64,000 nucleotides of DNA from an unidentified eubacterium SCB49 (GCA_000170815.1 ABCO01000002.1:186001-250000), one strand, 5' to 3'; counted from the stretch's first letter, positions 9,110 through 19,735 are shown. Program-made: numbers and translations. The notes: generated by a model not told the origin, from the letters alone.

Positions 9110-9126
9110 TTGGCATACTTTCTGCC
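9110..9126 (+). promoter_or_regulatory. Sigma-54-type (-24/-12) promoter of groES
   Basis: TTGGCATACTTTCTGCC has the invariant sigma-54 geometry: GG (9112-9113), then exactly 10 nt, then GC (9124-9125). It is close to the TGGCAC-N5-TTGC consensus on the -24 side and weaker at -12 (TCTGC). A start near 9137 gives a leader of about 56 nt. No good TAnnTTTG box was seen upstream of groES. Confidence 0.6.
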
Positions 9127-9153
9127 TATTGGGTATTAACTATTATTAATAAG

Positions 9154-9173
9154 ATTTCCGCTTTTGCGGAAAT
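9154..9173 (+). promoter_or_regulatory. Hairpin in the groES leader
   Basis: A perfect 8-bp stem (ATTTCCGC with GCGGAAAT) closes a TTTT loop. It ends 19 nt before the groES ATG (9193) and lies inside the predicted leader. There is no following T-run, so it is not a terminator; it could affect mRNA stability or translation. Confidence 0.5.
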
Positions 9174-9192
9174 GATAAAAAATATTTTAATT

Positions 9193-9468
9193 ATGAGTTT
9201 AAAAATTCAACCTCTTTCAGATAGAGTCGTTGTTGAGCCACAACCGGCAGAAACAAAAACAGCCTCTGGAATATACATACCAGATAGCGCAAAAGAAAAA
9301 CCTCAACAAGGTAAAGTAGCTGCAGTAGGCAAAGGAAAAGACGACCAAAAAATGACGGTAAAAGTTGGCGATACTGTGCTTTACGGTAAGTATGCCGGAA
9401 CAGAGTTAAAGCTAGAAGGTAACGATTACCTAATAATGCGTGAGGACGATATTTTAGCGATTATATAG
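9193..9468 (+). CDS. groES: Co-chaperonin GroES
   Basis: The 10-kDa lid of the GroEL chaperonin. The start is placed at ATG 9193 ([16 protein letters not shown]), giving 91 residues, the usual length; the upstream ATG at 9172 lies inside the leader hairpin. The mobile loop ([17 protein letters not shown]) and the C-terminal [15 protein letters not shown] strand are intact. It is transcribed toward groEL but separated from it by an unrelated four-helix-bundle gene. Confidence 0.96.
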   Translation: MSLKIQPLSDRVVVEPQPAETKTASGIYIPDSAKEKPQQGKVAAVGKGKDDQKMTVKVGDTVLYGKYAGTELKLEGNDYLIMREDDILAII

Positions 9469-9486
9469 CTTCGCGCTGTAAGCAAT

Positions 9487-9501
9487 AAGCTTTAAGCTAT
9501 A
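9487..9501 (+). repeat. Left arm of inverted repeat flanking the four-helix-bundle gene
   Basis: AAGCTTTAAGCTATA here is the exact reverse complement of 9879-9893. The surrounding bases form a 7-nt periodic pattern (AATAAGC, TTTAAGC, TATAGGC) that ends at the ATG of the inserted gene. Confidence 0.85.
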
Positions 9502-9505
9502 GGCA

Positions 9506-11543
<2,038 letters not shown>

Positions 11544-11563
11544 GCTTAAGCTATTGATCATAA

Positions 11564-11595
11564 AAAAAATGCCTCCTTTTCGGGAGGCATTTTTT
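11564..11595 (+). terminator. Rho-independent terminator after groEL
   Basis: A 13-bp stem (A-run plus ATGCCTCC at 11564-11576, paired with GGAGGCAT plus T-run at 11583-11595) closes a TTTTCG loop. The A/T flanks make it usable in both directions, so it may also end the minus-strand efflux operon. Confidence 0.92.
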
Positions 11596-11602
11596 ATTTC
11601 AT

Positions 11603-11824
11603 TTATTTTGAACTAGGAACAGAACAACTAGCTCCACTCCCTTTTTTAATACCTAGTTTCATTAAAATAGTTTCTAATAAACACCATTTTGTAAAAGCAG
11701 ACTGTATTAAATTAACTCCTATAAATACGGTAAACCACATCCAGTTAGGGTTAACATAAACACTTAAGACAACGCTTAATAATACCATCACTCCTACTAT
11801 TACTCTAAAATATGTGTTCAACAT
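11603..11824 (-). CDS. DUF2892 (YgaP transmembrane-type) small membrane protein
   Basis: A 73-residue protein with two hydrophobic helices (about 5-24 and 29-47). The pattern VIVGVMVLLSVVLSVYVNPNW followed by FIGVNLIQSAFTKWCLLETILMKLG-like residues is typical of DUF2892, which in other proteins is fused to rhodanese (YgaP). It is the last gene of the RND operon, 23 bp downstream of the pump gene. This linkage to sulfur-transfer proteins is suggestive given the sulfur genes further on, but its function is unknown. Confidence 0.85.
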   Translation of the reverse strand: MLNTYFRVIVGVMVLLSVVLSVYVNPNWMWFTVFIGVNLIQSAFTKWCLLETILMKLGIKKGSGASCSVPSSK

Positions 11825-11847
11825 AATACTGTTCTTTTTAAAATTAT

Positions 11848-14800
11848 TTATTTAATATTTTTCTTCTCTATCATATAGTACACTAATGGCACTACAATTA
11901 AAGTAAGTACTGTAGAGACAATTGTCCCTCCCATTAATGAAATAGCCAGACCTTGAAAAATAGGATCAAACAATATTACAAATGCTCCAATTACTACCGT
12001 TCCTGCTGTTAATAAAATAGGGGTAGTTCTTACCGCTCCTGCTTCAATAGCAGCTTGTTTTAACGGAACTCCCTCTGCTGTTCGTAGATTGATAAAATCT
12101 ATTAACAATACTGAGTTACGTACCATAATTCCTGCTAATGCAATCATCCCTATAAACGAAGTAGCTGTAAAAAATGCGCCCATAATCCAGTGCCCTATAA
12201 TGATACCAATTAATGATAATGGTATCGCAACCATCATTACAATAGGGGCTTTAAAATTCTGGAACCATCCTACAATTAAGATGTAGATTAATATAATTGC
12301 GCCTAAAAATGCAATCCCTAAATCTCTAAAAACTTCTAAGGTAATCTGCCATTCTCCATCCCATTTTACTGTGTAATCATCTTCATAATCTGGTTGTCCT
12401 AGGTACATCTCGTTAATTTTATACCCTGCTGGCAATGGAATTTCTTTTAGTTTTTCTTCCATACCTAGAATAGCGTATGCAGGACTTTCTAGTTTTCCTG
12501 CCATATCTGCCATCACATACACAACGCGCTTTTGGTTTTTTCTATAAATACTTTTTGCACTTGTAGTTTCTGAAATAGTCACCAAATCTGCAATAGGAAT
12601 CATCGTTCCTTGTTTAGATTTCACATTAAGCTGAGAGATATCTGAAATTGTAGACTTTTCTTTTTCATCTAAAGCTAAAATGAGCCCTATTTGGTTAGAA
12701 GCATCTTCATCATACATATTTGTTACAGGTCTATTAGACAAAGCCATATTCATTGTATAGGCAATCTGCTGTGGTGCAACACCGTATAACATTGCTTTTT
12801 CTTTGTTGATGTCAAATTGATATTCTGTTTGATCATCTTCTACCATCCAGTCTATATCCACTACATCGTCGGTATTCTTTAAAATGGTCTGAATACTATT
12901 TGCAATCTTTATTTGCTCCTCATAATCTGGTCCATATACCTCAGCAACTATTGTAGAAAGTACAGGAGGTCCTGGCGGTACTTCTACCAATTTTACATTT
13001 GCACCATATTTTGCGGCAATCTTTTGGATATCTGGTCGCAATAATTTTGCAATGTCATGACTCTGCGCTTTACGCTCTCCTTTATCTATTAGGTTTACCT
13101 GAATATCTGCCATATTACTACCTCCACGAAGATCGTAATGACGTACTAGACCGTTAAAAGTGATCGGTGCAGAAGTCCCTATATAATTTTGGTAATTTAC
13201 CACCTCTGGTCTTGTAGATAAGTATTGTGCAATCTCTTGGGTCACTACAGCCGTACGCTCTAATGTTGTGCCCTCTGGCATATCTATCACTACCTGAAAC
13301 TCATTTTTATTGTCAAATGGCAACATTTTCACCACCACAGAGTTTGTAAAAAACAATACCATTGTCCCGATTAGCACTATAAAGGTTCCGCCTAAAAACA
13401 ACCATCTTTTTGCTTTGCTTTCCATTAACGGACGCTCAAACTTATTGTACACTCTATAAATAAGTGTTTCTTCTAGTGGTTTCTCTACTTTTGGAGCTTT
13501 TTCTTTCCCACCTTGGCGGGCAGGCTTTTCTTTTTCTCTTAAAAAGATATAGCCTAGATAAGGTGTAATTGTAAGTGCTACAAACAATGACAAAATCATT
13601 GCAATAGATGCCCCAATAGGCATTGGTGCCATATAAGGCCCCATTAATCCAGATACAAATGCCATAGGCAATACAGATGCAATCACCGTAAATGTGGCTA
13701 GTATCGTTGGGTTTCCTACTTCATTAATAGCATATAAAGCCGCATCTTTAAACGGCAAACGTTTCATCTTAAAATGCCGGTGCATATTCTCGGCTATAAT
13801 AATAGAATCATCCACCACAATACCCGTTACAAACACCAAAGCAAATAGTGTAATACGGTTAAGCGTATAATCTAACATATAATAACTTAACAACGTAAGG
13901 GCAAACGTAATTGGCACCGATAGAAAAACTACCAGACCACCACGCCATCCCATGGCTAACATCACCACAAGGGTAACCGCAAAGATAGATCCTACTAAGT
14001 GCCATAAAAGTTCAGACACTTTATGTGAGGCTGTCTCACCATAATTACGTGTAATTTCTACCTGTACATCATCTGGGATTAATGTTTTACGCAAGTGCTC
14101 CACTTTTGCAATAATCACCTCAGCAATTTTCATGGCATCTGCACCCTTTCTTTTTGCTACGGAAATAGTCACCGCAGGATACTCAGACTTAAACGTAGAA
14201 ACTTTGTCACTGCCTTTACCAAAACCTAAACTCACATAGTTTTGTGGTACTTCTGGCCCATCAATAATGGTCGCTACTTGTTTTAAATAGATAGGCTGAT
14301 TTTGTTGTACACCCACCACCAAGTTCTCTACATCTGTCACAGAAGCCAAAAATGACCCTGTATTTACTAAAAACTCGGTGTCGTTTTTATCAAAGCTTCC
14401 CGCACTTAATTGCGTGTTGTTTGCTTTGATCATTTCAGAAACAGATAAAAAGTCTAAGCCGCTAGCCGCTAGCTTGTCTTTGTCTAAAACAACTCTTAAT
14501 TGACGGTCGCGCCCTCCTATTTTATGCGTGATCGCAACGTCGTTTACTTTTTTAATTTCGGCCTCTAGTTCTTGTGCCATCTGACTTAACTGGTAATCAT
14601 CGTAGTTTTCACTCCACAACGTTACCCCTAACATAGGAACATCATCAATGGCACGCGTTTTTACTAACGGAAACGTCACGCCCTGTGGCATTTGGTCCAT
14701 ATGTTTATTAATCTCGTTGTATAATTTTACAAACGAACGCTCAATATCTTCGCCCACATAAAACTGAACGATCACCATCCCTTGCTCTTTCATAGATGTA

Positions 14801-15060
14801 GAGTACACATACTCTACCCCTTTAATATTTGAGATTAACTGCTCTAAGGGCTTGATTACTCTAGACTCCACTTCTGTTGGGCTTGCACCAGGATAGCCTA
14901 TAAAGATATCTGCCATAGGCACATCTATTTGCGGCTCCTCTTCACGAGGGATTAAAAACGAACTATACACACCAACGACCATAAATACAATCATTAACAA
15001 AACTGTTAACTTAGACTGCATAAAGACTTTGGCAATTTTTCCTGCGATTCCTTCTTTCAT
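11848..15060 (-). CDS. RND-family efflux pump, inner-membrane permease
   Basis: A proton-driven tripartite efflux pump subunit of 1070 residues, the normal length for the AcrB/CusA superfamily. It has the N-terminal helix followed by FLIPREEEPQIDVPMADIF, the porter domains, and the TM4 proton-relay stretch GIVVDDSIIIAENMHR (about 410-425). The IPREEEPQI subtype is typical of a Bacteroidetes group whose substrate is unknown; the heavy-metal CusA signature was not evident. A second set of helices ends the protein. It is in an operon order TolC, adaptor, pump, DUF2892. Confidence 0.95.
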   Translation of the reverse strand: MKEGIAGKIAKVFMQSKLTVLLMIVFMVVGVYSSFLIPREEEPQIDVPMADIFIGYPGASPTEVESRVIKPLEQLISNIKGVEYVYSTSMKEQGMVIVQFYVGEDIERSFVKLYNEINKHMDQMPQGVTFPLVKTRAIDDVPMLGVTLWSENYDDYQLSQMAQELEAEIKKVNDVAITHKIGGRDRQLRVVLDKDKLAASGLDFLSVSEMIKANNTQLSAGSFDKNDTEFLVNTGSFLASVTDVENLVVGVQQNQPIYLKQVATIIDGPEVPQNYVSLGFGKGSDKVSTFKSEYPAVTISVAKRKGADAMKIAEVIIAKVEHLRKTLIPDDVQVEITRNYGETASHKVSELLWHLVGSIFAVTLVVMLAMGWRGGLVVFLSVPITFALTLLSYYMLDYTLNRITLFALVFVTGIVVDDSIIIAENMHRHFKMKRLPFKDAALYAINEVGNPTILATFTVIASVLPMAFVSGLMGPYMAPMPIGASIAMILSLFVALTITPYLGYIFLREKEKPARQGGKEKAPKVEKPLEETLIYRVYNKFERPLMESKAKRWLFLGGTFIVLIGTMVLFFTNSVVVKMLPFDNKNEFQVVIDMPEGTTLERTAVVTQEIAQYLSTRPEVVNYQNYIGTSAPITFNGLVRHYDLRGGSNMADIQVNLIDKGERKAQSHDIAKLLRPDIQKIAAKYGANVKLVEVPPGPPVLSTIVAEVYGPDYEEQIKIANSIQTILKNTDDVVDIDWMVEDDQTEYQFDINKEKAMLYGVAPQQIAYTMNMALSNRPVTNMYDEDASNQIGLILALDEKEKSTISDISQLNVKSKQGTMIPIADLVTISETTSAKSIYRKNQKRVVYVMADMAGKLESPAYAILGMEEKLKEIPLPAGYKINEMYLGQPDYEDDYTVKWDGEWQITLEVFRDLGIAFLGAIILIYILIVGWFQNFKAPIVMMVAIPLSLIGIIIGHWIMGAFFTATSFIGMIALAGIMVRNSVLLIDFINLRTAEGVPLKQAAIEAGAVRTTPILLTAGTVVIGAFVILFDPIFQGLAISLMGGTIVSTVLTLIVVPLVYYMIEKKNIK

Positions 15061-15077
15061 TATTATTATTTTTTTTC

Positions 15078-15097
15078 ATTACCTCGAAAGAGGTAAT
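15078..15097 (-). promoter_or_regulatory. Hairpin just upstream of the RND pump gene
   Basis: A perfect 8-bp stem (ATTACCTC with GAGGTAAT) lies 18 bp before the pump ATG. On the plus strand its loop reads GAAA. It is flanked by T-runs on the plus strand and by A-runs on the minus strand, so on the operon strand it is more likely a leader structure or processing site than a terminator. Confidence 0.4.
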
Positions 15098-15153
15098 TTT
15101 TTTACTTTTATGGGCTTTGTAACAGGCTGTTTGTTACACTATTTTTAATTGCA

Positions 15154-15179
15154 GCATTTCGACTGCGCTCAATATGACA
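15154..15179. repeat. Dispersed Bacteroidetes-type intergenic repeat
   Basis: GCATTTCGACTGCGCTCA followed by ATATGACA matches a motif I recall as widely dispersed between genes in Bacteroidetes (reverse form TGTCA..TTGAGCGCAGTCGAAATG). It lies in the 238-bp gap between adaptor and pump. The gap also holds GTAAC and GTTAC half-sites with the wrong spacing (15119-15137). No gene was seen in it. Confidence 0.5.
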
Positions 15180-15298
15180 ATTAAAAGGGTTTCCTCTTCA
15201 AATGTCTTTACATTCACGAGTAATTCTAAACGCAAATTATGCGGTCTTGAAAATTTCTAGTACAAATGACATATTGTTAAAACGGAACACTTTAAATA

Positions 15299-16378
15299 CT
15301 ACTGGATACTAATTTTCGCTCCATTGTACAGTTTCCCTTCCGCAGAAAAGATATAGGACTCATCTGCACGTAAACCAGACAATACCTCTACTTGATCACC
15401 AAAAGTTCTACCTAATCGTAACCAGCGTAACAATGCGGTGTTGCTCTCGCTTACGGTATACACTCCAGATAATTGACCGTTGGTTATGATTGCCTCTTTA
15501 GGTAGTAATACCAAGTTTGTTTTAGATTTTTTCGCTACCGGAAATTGAACCGTCGTGAACATTCCCGAAAGAATGCCTGCTTCTGTTTTATCTAGTGCAA
15601 TTTTCACTAAATACTGACCTCCGGTATTTTTTGCAGAAGTACTTACCTCTGTTACTTTTCCTTTTAGTGTTTTATTTAAAGATTTTACAACAACATCTAC
15701 CTCAGTATCCTTTTTAATTTGAGATATTTCGCTCTCTGGCACCATCGCGCGTACTTCAAAGTTTCCGGGTGTTTCAATAGATATTAGTGGTTGCCCTGGG
15801 TTTGCCATATCGCCAGTTTCTACATTTTTACTTGTTACAGTACCGCTAAAAGGGGCGGTTATATTGCTATATGCAAACTGAGCATTAATCTCATTTTTCA
15901 TCTGCTTTGCTCCTTCTAAACGTGCTTTAGCCATATTAAAATTTGCAGTCATATCATCTACTTCTTTTTGAGAAGCACTGTTTGCTGCAAATAGATTTTT
16001 AAAACGGGTATAATCTTTTTCTGCATTCGTTACTGCCGCTGTAGCTTCTGTAATACTTGCGTTTACTTGTGCACGTTTGGCTTGTAAGTCTGAGTTATTA
16101 ATAGAAACTAGTAGCTGTCCTTTGCGTACTTTATCGCCTACAGAAACATGTACTTTATTTACAAAACCCATCATTCTTGTGCTTAAATCTGCACTATTTG
16201 CAGCTTGTATTTTTCCGCTTACACTTAAAAAAGGACTGTTACCGTGTACAGCGATCTCGTTTACTTTTACAGCAATTGCTGGTGTATTGTCAACCACTGC
16301 TTTTTTGTCTTCACTACCGCAGCTTGCCATTATAAATGTCGTTGCGATTGCGATGAATATGTATGTGTGTTTTTTCAT
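15299..16378 (-). CDS. RND efflux periplasmic adaptor (membrane fusion protein) lipoprotein
   Basis: A 359-residue HlyD/AcrA-type adaptor that bridges the pump and the outer-membrane channel. The signal peptide ends in a lipobox (FIMASCGSEDKK, Cys about 20). It has the usual split lipoyl domain (GKIQAANSADLSTRMMGFV, then QFAYSNITAPFSGTVTSK) flanking a helical hairpin (about 105-165), then beta-barrel and membrane-proximal domains. It is 146 bp downstream of the TolC gene and 238 bp upstream of the pump gene. Confidence 0.94.
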   Translation of the reverse strand: MKKHTYIFIAIATTFIMASCGSEDKKAVVDNTPAIAVKVNEIAVHGNSPFLSVSGKIQAANSADLSTRMMGFVNKVHVSVGDKVRKGQLLVSINNSDLQAKRAQVNASITEATAAVTNAEKDYTRFKNLFAANSASQKEVDDMTANFNMAKARLEGAKQMKNEINAQFAYSNITAPFSGTVTSKNVETGDMANPGQPLISIETPGNFEVRAMVPESEISQIKKDTEVDVVVKSLNKTLKGKVTEVSTSAKNTGGQYLVKIALDKTEAGILSGMFTTVQFPVAKKSKTNLVLLPKEAIITNGQLSGVYTVSESNTALLRWLRLGRTFGDQVEVLSGLRADESYIFSAEGKLYNGAKISIQ

Positions 16379-16493
16379 TTTAATTTTGGTTATGTTGTTG
16401 CACTTTGATATTTCTACTTAACTTAGAACTTGTTAATGCTTAGTGTGACATTGTGCTTTATTTTAATTTTTGGTTCGTTTGTTGCACTTCTGC

Positions 16494-16511
16494 TCCCGAT
16501 AGCTATCGAGA
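16494..16511. repeat. Extragenic palindrome
   Basis: TCCCGATAGCTATCGAGA has a perfect 12-bp core (CGATAGCTATCG, 16497-16508) with partly paired flanks. It resembles the CCCGATAGCTATCGGG palindromes dispersed in flavobacterial genomes. It lies just after the stop of the TolC gene and could stabilise or process the operon mRNA. Confidence 0.6.
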
Positions 16512-16524
16512 CAGTGAGACAGGA

Positions 16525-17835
16525 TTATTGTTTTGTTAGAAATTGTAAATATGCTTGTGCATAATTGTATTCAAAAATGGTTTGATAATATTCTAATTGT
16601 TTTTGAGCGTATTGTGTTTCGGCCATTAATAAGTCTGTTGTTTTTTCTAGCCCTTCTTTAAATCTATTTTTTCTTATTCTTAGCGATTCTTCAGATTGCG
16701 CTAGGGCTAATTTGTTTAGACTTAATTTATTTTCTGCATCTAACAGTGTTCTTTTTGCTTGGTTTAGCTCTAGGGTACTTTTAGAGACATATTGCTCATA
16801 TTCTAATTGTGATTTCTGGAACTCAGCTTGACTTTTCTGGACTTTTCCGAAGCGCTTAGCACCCTGAAATAAATCCCATTTTAATTGTGCTCCTAACAAA
16901 TACCCATTTGCACTCCCTTGAAACAACTGGTCATCATACAACTCATAGCTACCAAAAGCATTAAGACTTGGGTAAAAAGCCATCTTGTCTGCCTTGTTCA
17001 TCGCACTATAGGCGTCTGTGGCCAGCTGCATCGCTTTTATGTCTGCTCTGTTTTCTGAAATCTCGTTATTTGCCGCTATAACCAGTGTTTGCTTTTCTAA
17101 CACATCGCTTGGTTTATACACTACATAGGCATCATCATTCATTAAAAAAGACAAATAATCTGATGCGTTTTGCACATTACTTTTTGCGGTTTGCAACTGG
17201 TTTTGAACTTCTGTAACACGCACACTGGCATTAAGCACGTCTGATTTTTGAAGATAACCTTGCTCAAAACTATTGTCTGTGAGTTTTTTATTAGCTTGAG
17301 AGGTTTGGAGCGCTTTTTCTAAAACATCAACACCCTTGTAGGCCAACTGCAATTGCATATAGGCTTTTTCTACTTCTAGTGTTAAATAATCTCCGGTGCG
17401 AGTTTGTTTTAATGACATCGCCTCCATCTTAGCCTTTGCAGCTTTGCGCTGGTATATGCCATCAAGATTTACAAGAGGTTGTTGTATTTCAAACTTTGTA
17501 GCAAAATTTTGAATGTGTGACGGATCATTTAATAATGCAGGGTTAAAATCATTTTGAGTCAGTATTTCTTGATTCAATTTTGACCCAAATGCCATTAAAG
17601 GATTTGTAGTGGTTATCCCCGTGTGACTTGCCGTAATGTTAGGCAAAAAGATTGCATTTGTTTGTTTATAATCTGCTCTCGCCACCATAAACTCTTGTTC
17701 CGAAATTTTAAGGCTTGTGTTTTCTTGCGATACCTTAGTAATCGCTTCAGCTTTTGAGATAGGCACGACTTCTTGTGCGTGACTAACAAGGCTAATTAAT
17801 ACAAAAGCAAGAATGGATAAATACGTTTTTTTCAT
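16525..17835 (-). CDS. TolC-family outer-membrane efflux protein
   Basis: Outer-membrane channel of the RND pump, 436 residues. It has a cleavable signal peptide (MKKTYLSILAFVLISLVSHA) and the two OEP repeats of long coiled-coil helices, for example AYMQLQLAYKGVDVLEKAL and the C-terminal FKEGLEKTTDLLMAETQY signature. It is the first gene of the operon TolC, adaptor, pump, DUF2892. No TetR-type repressor gene is adjacent. Instead a perfect GTAAC-N4-GTTAC dyad with a spaced -7 box lies directly upstream. Confidence 0.94.
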   Translation of the reverse strand: MKKTYLSILAFVLISLVSHAQEVVPISKAEAITKVSQENTSLKISEQEFMVARADYKQTNAIFLPNITASHTGITTTNPLMAFGSKLNQEILTQNDFNPALLNDPSHIQNFATKFEIQQPLVNLDGIYQRKAAKAKMEAMSLKQTRTGDYLTLEVEKAYMQLQLAYKGVDVLEKALQTSQANKKLTDNSFEQGYLQKSDVLNASVRVTEVQNQLQTAKSNVQNASDYLSFLMNDDAYVVYKPSDVLEKQTLVIAANNEISENRADIKAMQLATDAYSAMNKADKMAFYPSLNAFGSYELYDDQLFQGSANGYLLGAQLKWDLFQGAKRFGKVQKSQAEFQKSQLEYEQYVSKSTLELNQAKRTLLDAENKLSLNKLALAQSEESLRIRKNRFKEGLEKTTDLLMAETQYAQKQLEYYQTIFEYNYAQAYLQFLTKQ

Positions 17836-17856
17836 TAAACTACTATTTTGATGCTG

Positions 17857-17903
17857 TAAAAATACCGCTTAAAATAATAGGTTTTGGTAACAATAGTTAC
17901 CAA
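17857..17903 (-). promoter_or_regulatory. Crp/Fnr-like operator and promoter of the RND operon
   Basis: A perfect dyad TTGGTAAC-AATA-GTTACCAA occupies 17884-17903 (core 17887-17900). On the minus strand, 22 nt after the core, TATTTTTA (17864-17857) fits a TAnnTTTR -7 box. The dyad centre would be near -41.5, with transcription starting about 17852, 17 nt before the TolC ATG. Confidence 0.8.
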
Positions 17904-18017
17904 GTAAAAAAGGTATCTATAATTATTTACAGACACCTTTTACCCACTAACCAAAACTGATTACCACATCAATTTTATTTTAAATATTTTTAATTTATAA
18001 CAAGATATTTCAACTTA

Positions 18018-18155
18018 TTATTTATTAGCCCTTGTGCCACCATGACCTCCTGCTACGACCATCATTATTTTAATACTTAAATAAATAAACTTAAAAAACT
18101 GGATGATAGGATTCATCATTTTAAACCTTTGATATTTTGATATTCTTTGTGTCAT
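18018..18155 (-). CDS. Small 45-residue membrane protein
   Basis: A short gene in the 372-bp gap between TolC and the flavoprotein. It encodes MTQRISKYQRFKMMNPIIQF, then a hydrophobic FKFIYLSIKIMMVVAGG segment and the ending HGGTRANK. The product is a basic N-terminus, one probable transmembrane helix and a Gly/His-rich tail. An alternative start is M13 or M14. It is co-directional with the SQR-like gene 52 bp upstream of it. I recall similar short annotated proteins in flavobacteria, but no function. Nothing else was seen in the gap apart from the RND promoter. Confidence 0.6.
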   Translation of the reverse strand: MTQRISKYQRFKMMNPIIQFFKFIYLSIKIMMVVAGGHGGTRANK

Positions 18156-18207
18156 TGTACTATTTTTAAAATTTCAGACTTCTTATTTACTGTTACTAGA
18201 CACTATT

Positions 18208-19668
18208 TTATTCTGGGATTAACCACCAAAAAGGTTTCATTTTTACTTTATAGATAAAAGCATAATGCAATGCTAATTTTAACCAGTGACCGGCTAAGCC
18301 TATTTCTCCAAAAGTTTTACCTAATTGTCTCCCTTGGGATTTTGGATATTTTTCATAATCTGGCACGATAGGATAGGTTGTTATACTTACACCGCTTCCT
18401 TGTGTAAAACCGTAACCCGCAGATGCTATACATGCTGCTCCCATATTACCAAGACTCCCTTTGTGGTCTAATGACTCTTTGCCATTTTTAATAGAATCTA
18501 TAATATTATCTGCCACTAGTTTTGCAGTAATACCAGAAGGCATTCCTGTTCTTGGAGGAGCAGGTGATATGGCTGTACCGTTTTTGCTTTTTCTTGGTTT
18601 TGAGATAGCGTGCGGTGGTGCAAACGCAATACCTGGCGCAAATATGTTTTTATAACTAGGGTTTTGATACGTTTCTGGCCAGTCTTTTACAGACCACTCT
18701 TCATAAGGCTTAGCAGTATAATCTGCATCAACAATCATAAACCCTTTAAACAGCTTCTCAGTGATATCATTTTCGTTTTTATCAAAAGCCTTAAAACCAT
18801 GCCCAGAAAAAGAAGGGATTAACATTGCAAAATCATAGGTTTCTGTCTTGTATTCACCATCTAGATTTTCATAATGAGCAATACCGTCTTCTATTTTGTT
18901 TACTCCGGCACCAAGCACCCATTTAATGTCTCTATCTTCAAAAATCATCTCAACCATTTCGTGAGATTTCATGGTCATACCCCCATAGCTTAATAGCATT
19001 CCGTCCATCCCAAAATCTCCTAATTTAAATTCATTAGAGATCCAAGTAACTTCTGCCATATCACGTACATTGTGCTTACGCAATTCTTGTTCTACATTTA
19101 ATATATACTCAAAGGCAGCACCTTGACAGGTAGATTTTGCGTGACCCGTACCAATTAAAATTTTTGCTTTTTTGCCTTGCTTCATTTCTTGAATTAGGCT
19201 TTTTAAGCCATCCCAAGCGTGATCTGCGTGTGTATATGTACAAACAGAATAGGTTTTATTTTCTCCAGGAATTAACCCTTCGGTTGCTTCAAAATTAAGT
19301 TTTGGTCCTGTTGCGTTTATTAAATAATCATAGGTAACTTTTTCTTGCTTCCCTTTATTATCACCTACAACGTATTCAGATAAAACATAGGGCTTTGTTT
19401 CTGTTTTATCGCCTTCTGGAAAAAAAGAAATAGCCTTTGCTTGTTTAAAATCTATGCCTTTCTTTTTATATAAAGGGGCTAACGGAAATAATATTTTTTC
19501 AGATTTCATTCTGCCAATACCTACCCATATATTAGAAGGTATCCACTGATAATTACTATTTGGAGACACTACTACAACTTCGTGTTCTTTAGATAATTTT
19601 CTGCGTAAATGTGCTGCTGAAACATGTCCAGAAATACCAGCACCAAGAATAACTATTTTAGCCATCAT
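18208..19668 (-). CDS. Sulfide:quinone oxidoreductase-like FAD flavoprotein
   Basis: A 486-residue FAD-dependent oxidoreductase. It begins MMAKIVILGAGISGHVSAAH (FAD-binding GxGxxG); the second Met may be the true start. Three well-spaced cysteines (C143 in SVCTYTHADH, C181 in STCQGAAFEY, C413 in GAACIASAGYG) fit the SQR/flavocytochrome c sulfide dehydrogenase pattern, in which they bind FAD and carry sulfane sulfur. The C-terminus has amphipathic hydrophobic stretches suited to membrane association. It would oxidise sulfide and pass electrons to quinone. A palindromic Crp/Fnr-like site lies 50 bp upstream. An alternative is a type II NADH dehydrogenase-like enzyme, but the cysteines argue for SQR. 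Confidence 0.8.
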   Translation of the reverse strand: MMAKIVILGAGISGHVSAAHLRRKLSKEHEVVVVSPNSNYQWIPSNIWVGIGRMKSEKILFPLAPLYKKKGIDFKQAKAISFFPEGDKTETKPYVLSEYVVGDNKGKQEKVTYDYLINATGPKLNFEATEGLIPGENKTYSVCTYTHADHAWDGLKSLIQEMKQGKKAKILIGTGHAKSTCQGAAFEYILNVEQELRKHNVRDMAEVTWISNEFKLGDFGMDGMLLSYGGMTMKSHEMVEMIFEDRDIKWVLGAGVNKIEDGIAHYENLDGEYKTETYDFAMLIPSFSGHGFKAFDKNENDITEKLFKGFMIVDADYTAKPYEEWSVKDWPETYQNPSYKNIFAPGIAFAPPHAISKPRKSKNGTAISPAPPRTGMPSGITAKLVADNIIDSIKNGKESLDHKGSLGNMGAACIASAGYGFTQGSGVSITTYPIVPDYEKYPKSQGRQLGKTFGEIGLAGHWLKLALHYAFIYKVKMKPFWWLIPE

Positions 19669-19680
19669 TATAATTTTTTA

Positions 19681-19726
19681 TAAAGGTAATTGGCTAGTTA
19701 AGTGTTTACTGTAACCTAGGTTACAG
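19681..19726 (-). promoter_or_regulatory. Crp/Fnr-like operator and promoter of the SQR-like gene
   Basis: A perfect 18-bp palindrome CTGTAAC-CTAG-GTTACAG occupies 19709-19726 (core 19711-19724). On the minus strand TACCTTTA (19688-19681) follows the core after exactly 22 nt as a TAnnTTTR box. Predicted start near 19676, 8 nt before the first ATG. Confidence 0.85.
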
Positions 19727-19735
19727 AATAGCAAT

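Noticed and set aside
15119..15137. GTAAC and GTTAC half-sites upstream of the RND pump gene as a Crp/Fnr-like site
   Set aside because: The spacer is 9 nt instead of 4, and no TAnnTTTR box lies at the usual distance.
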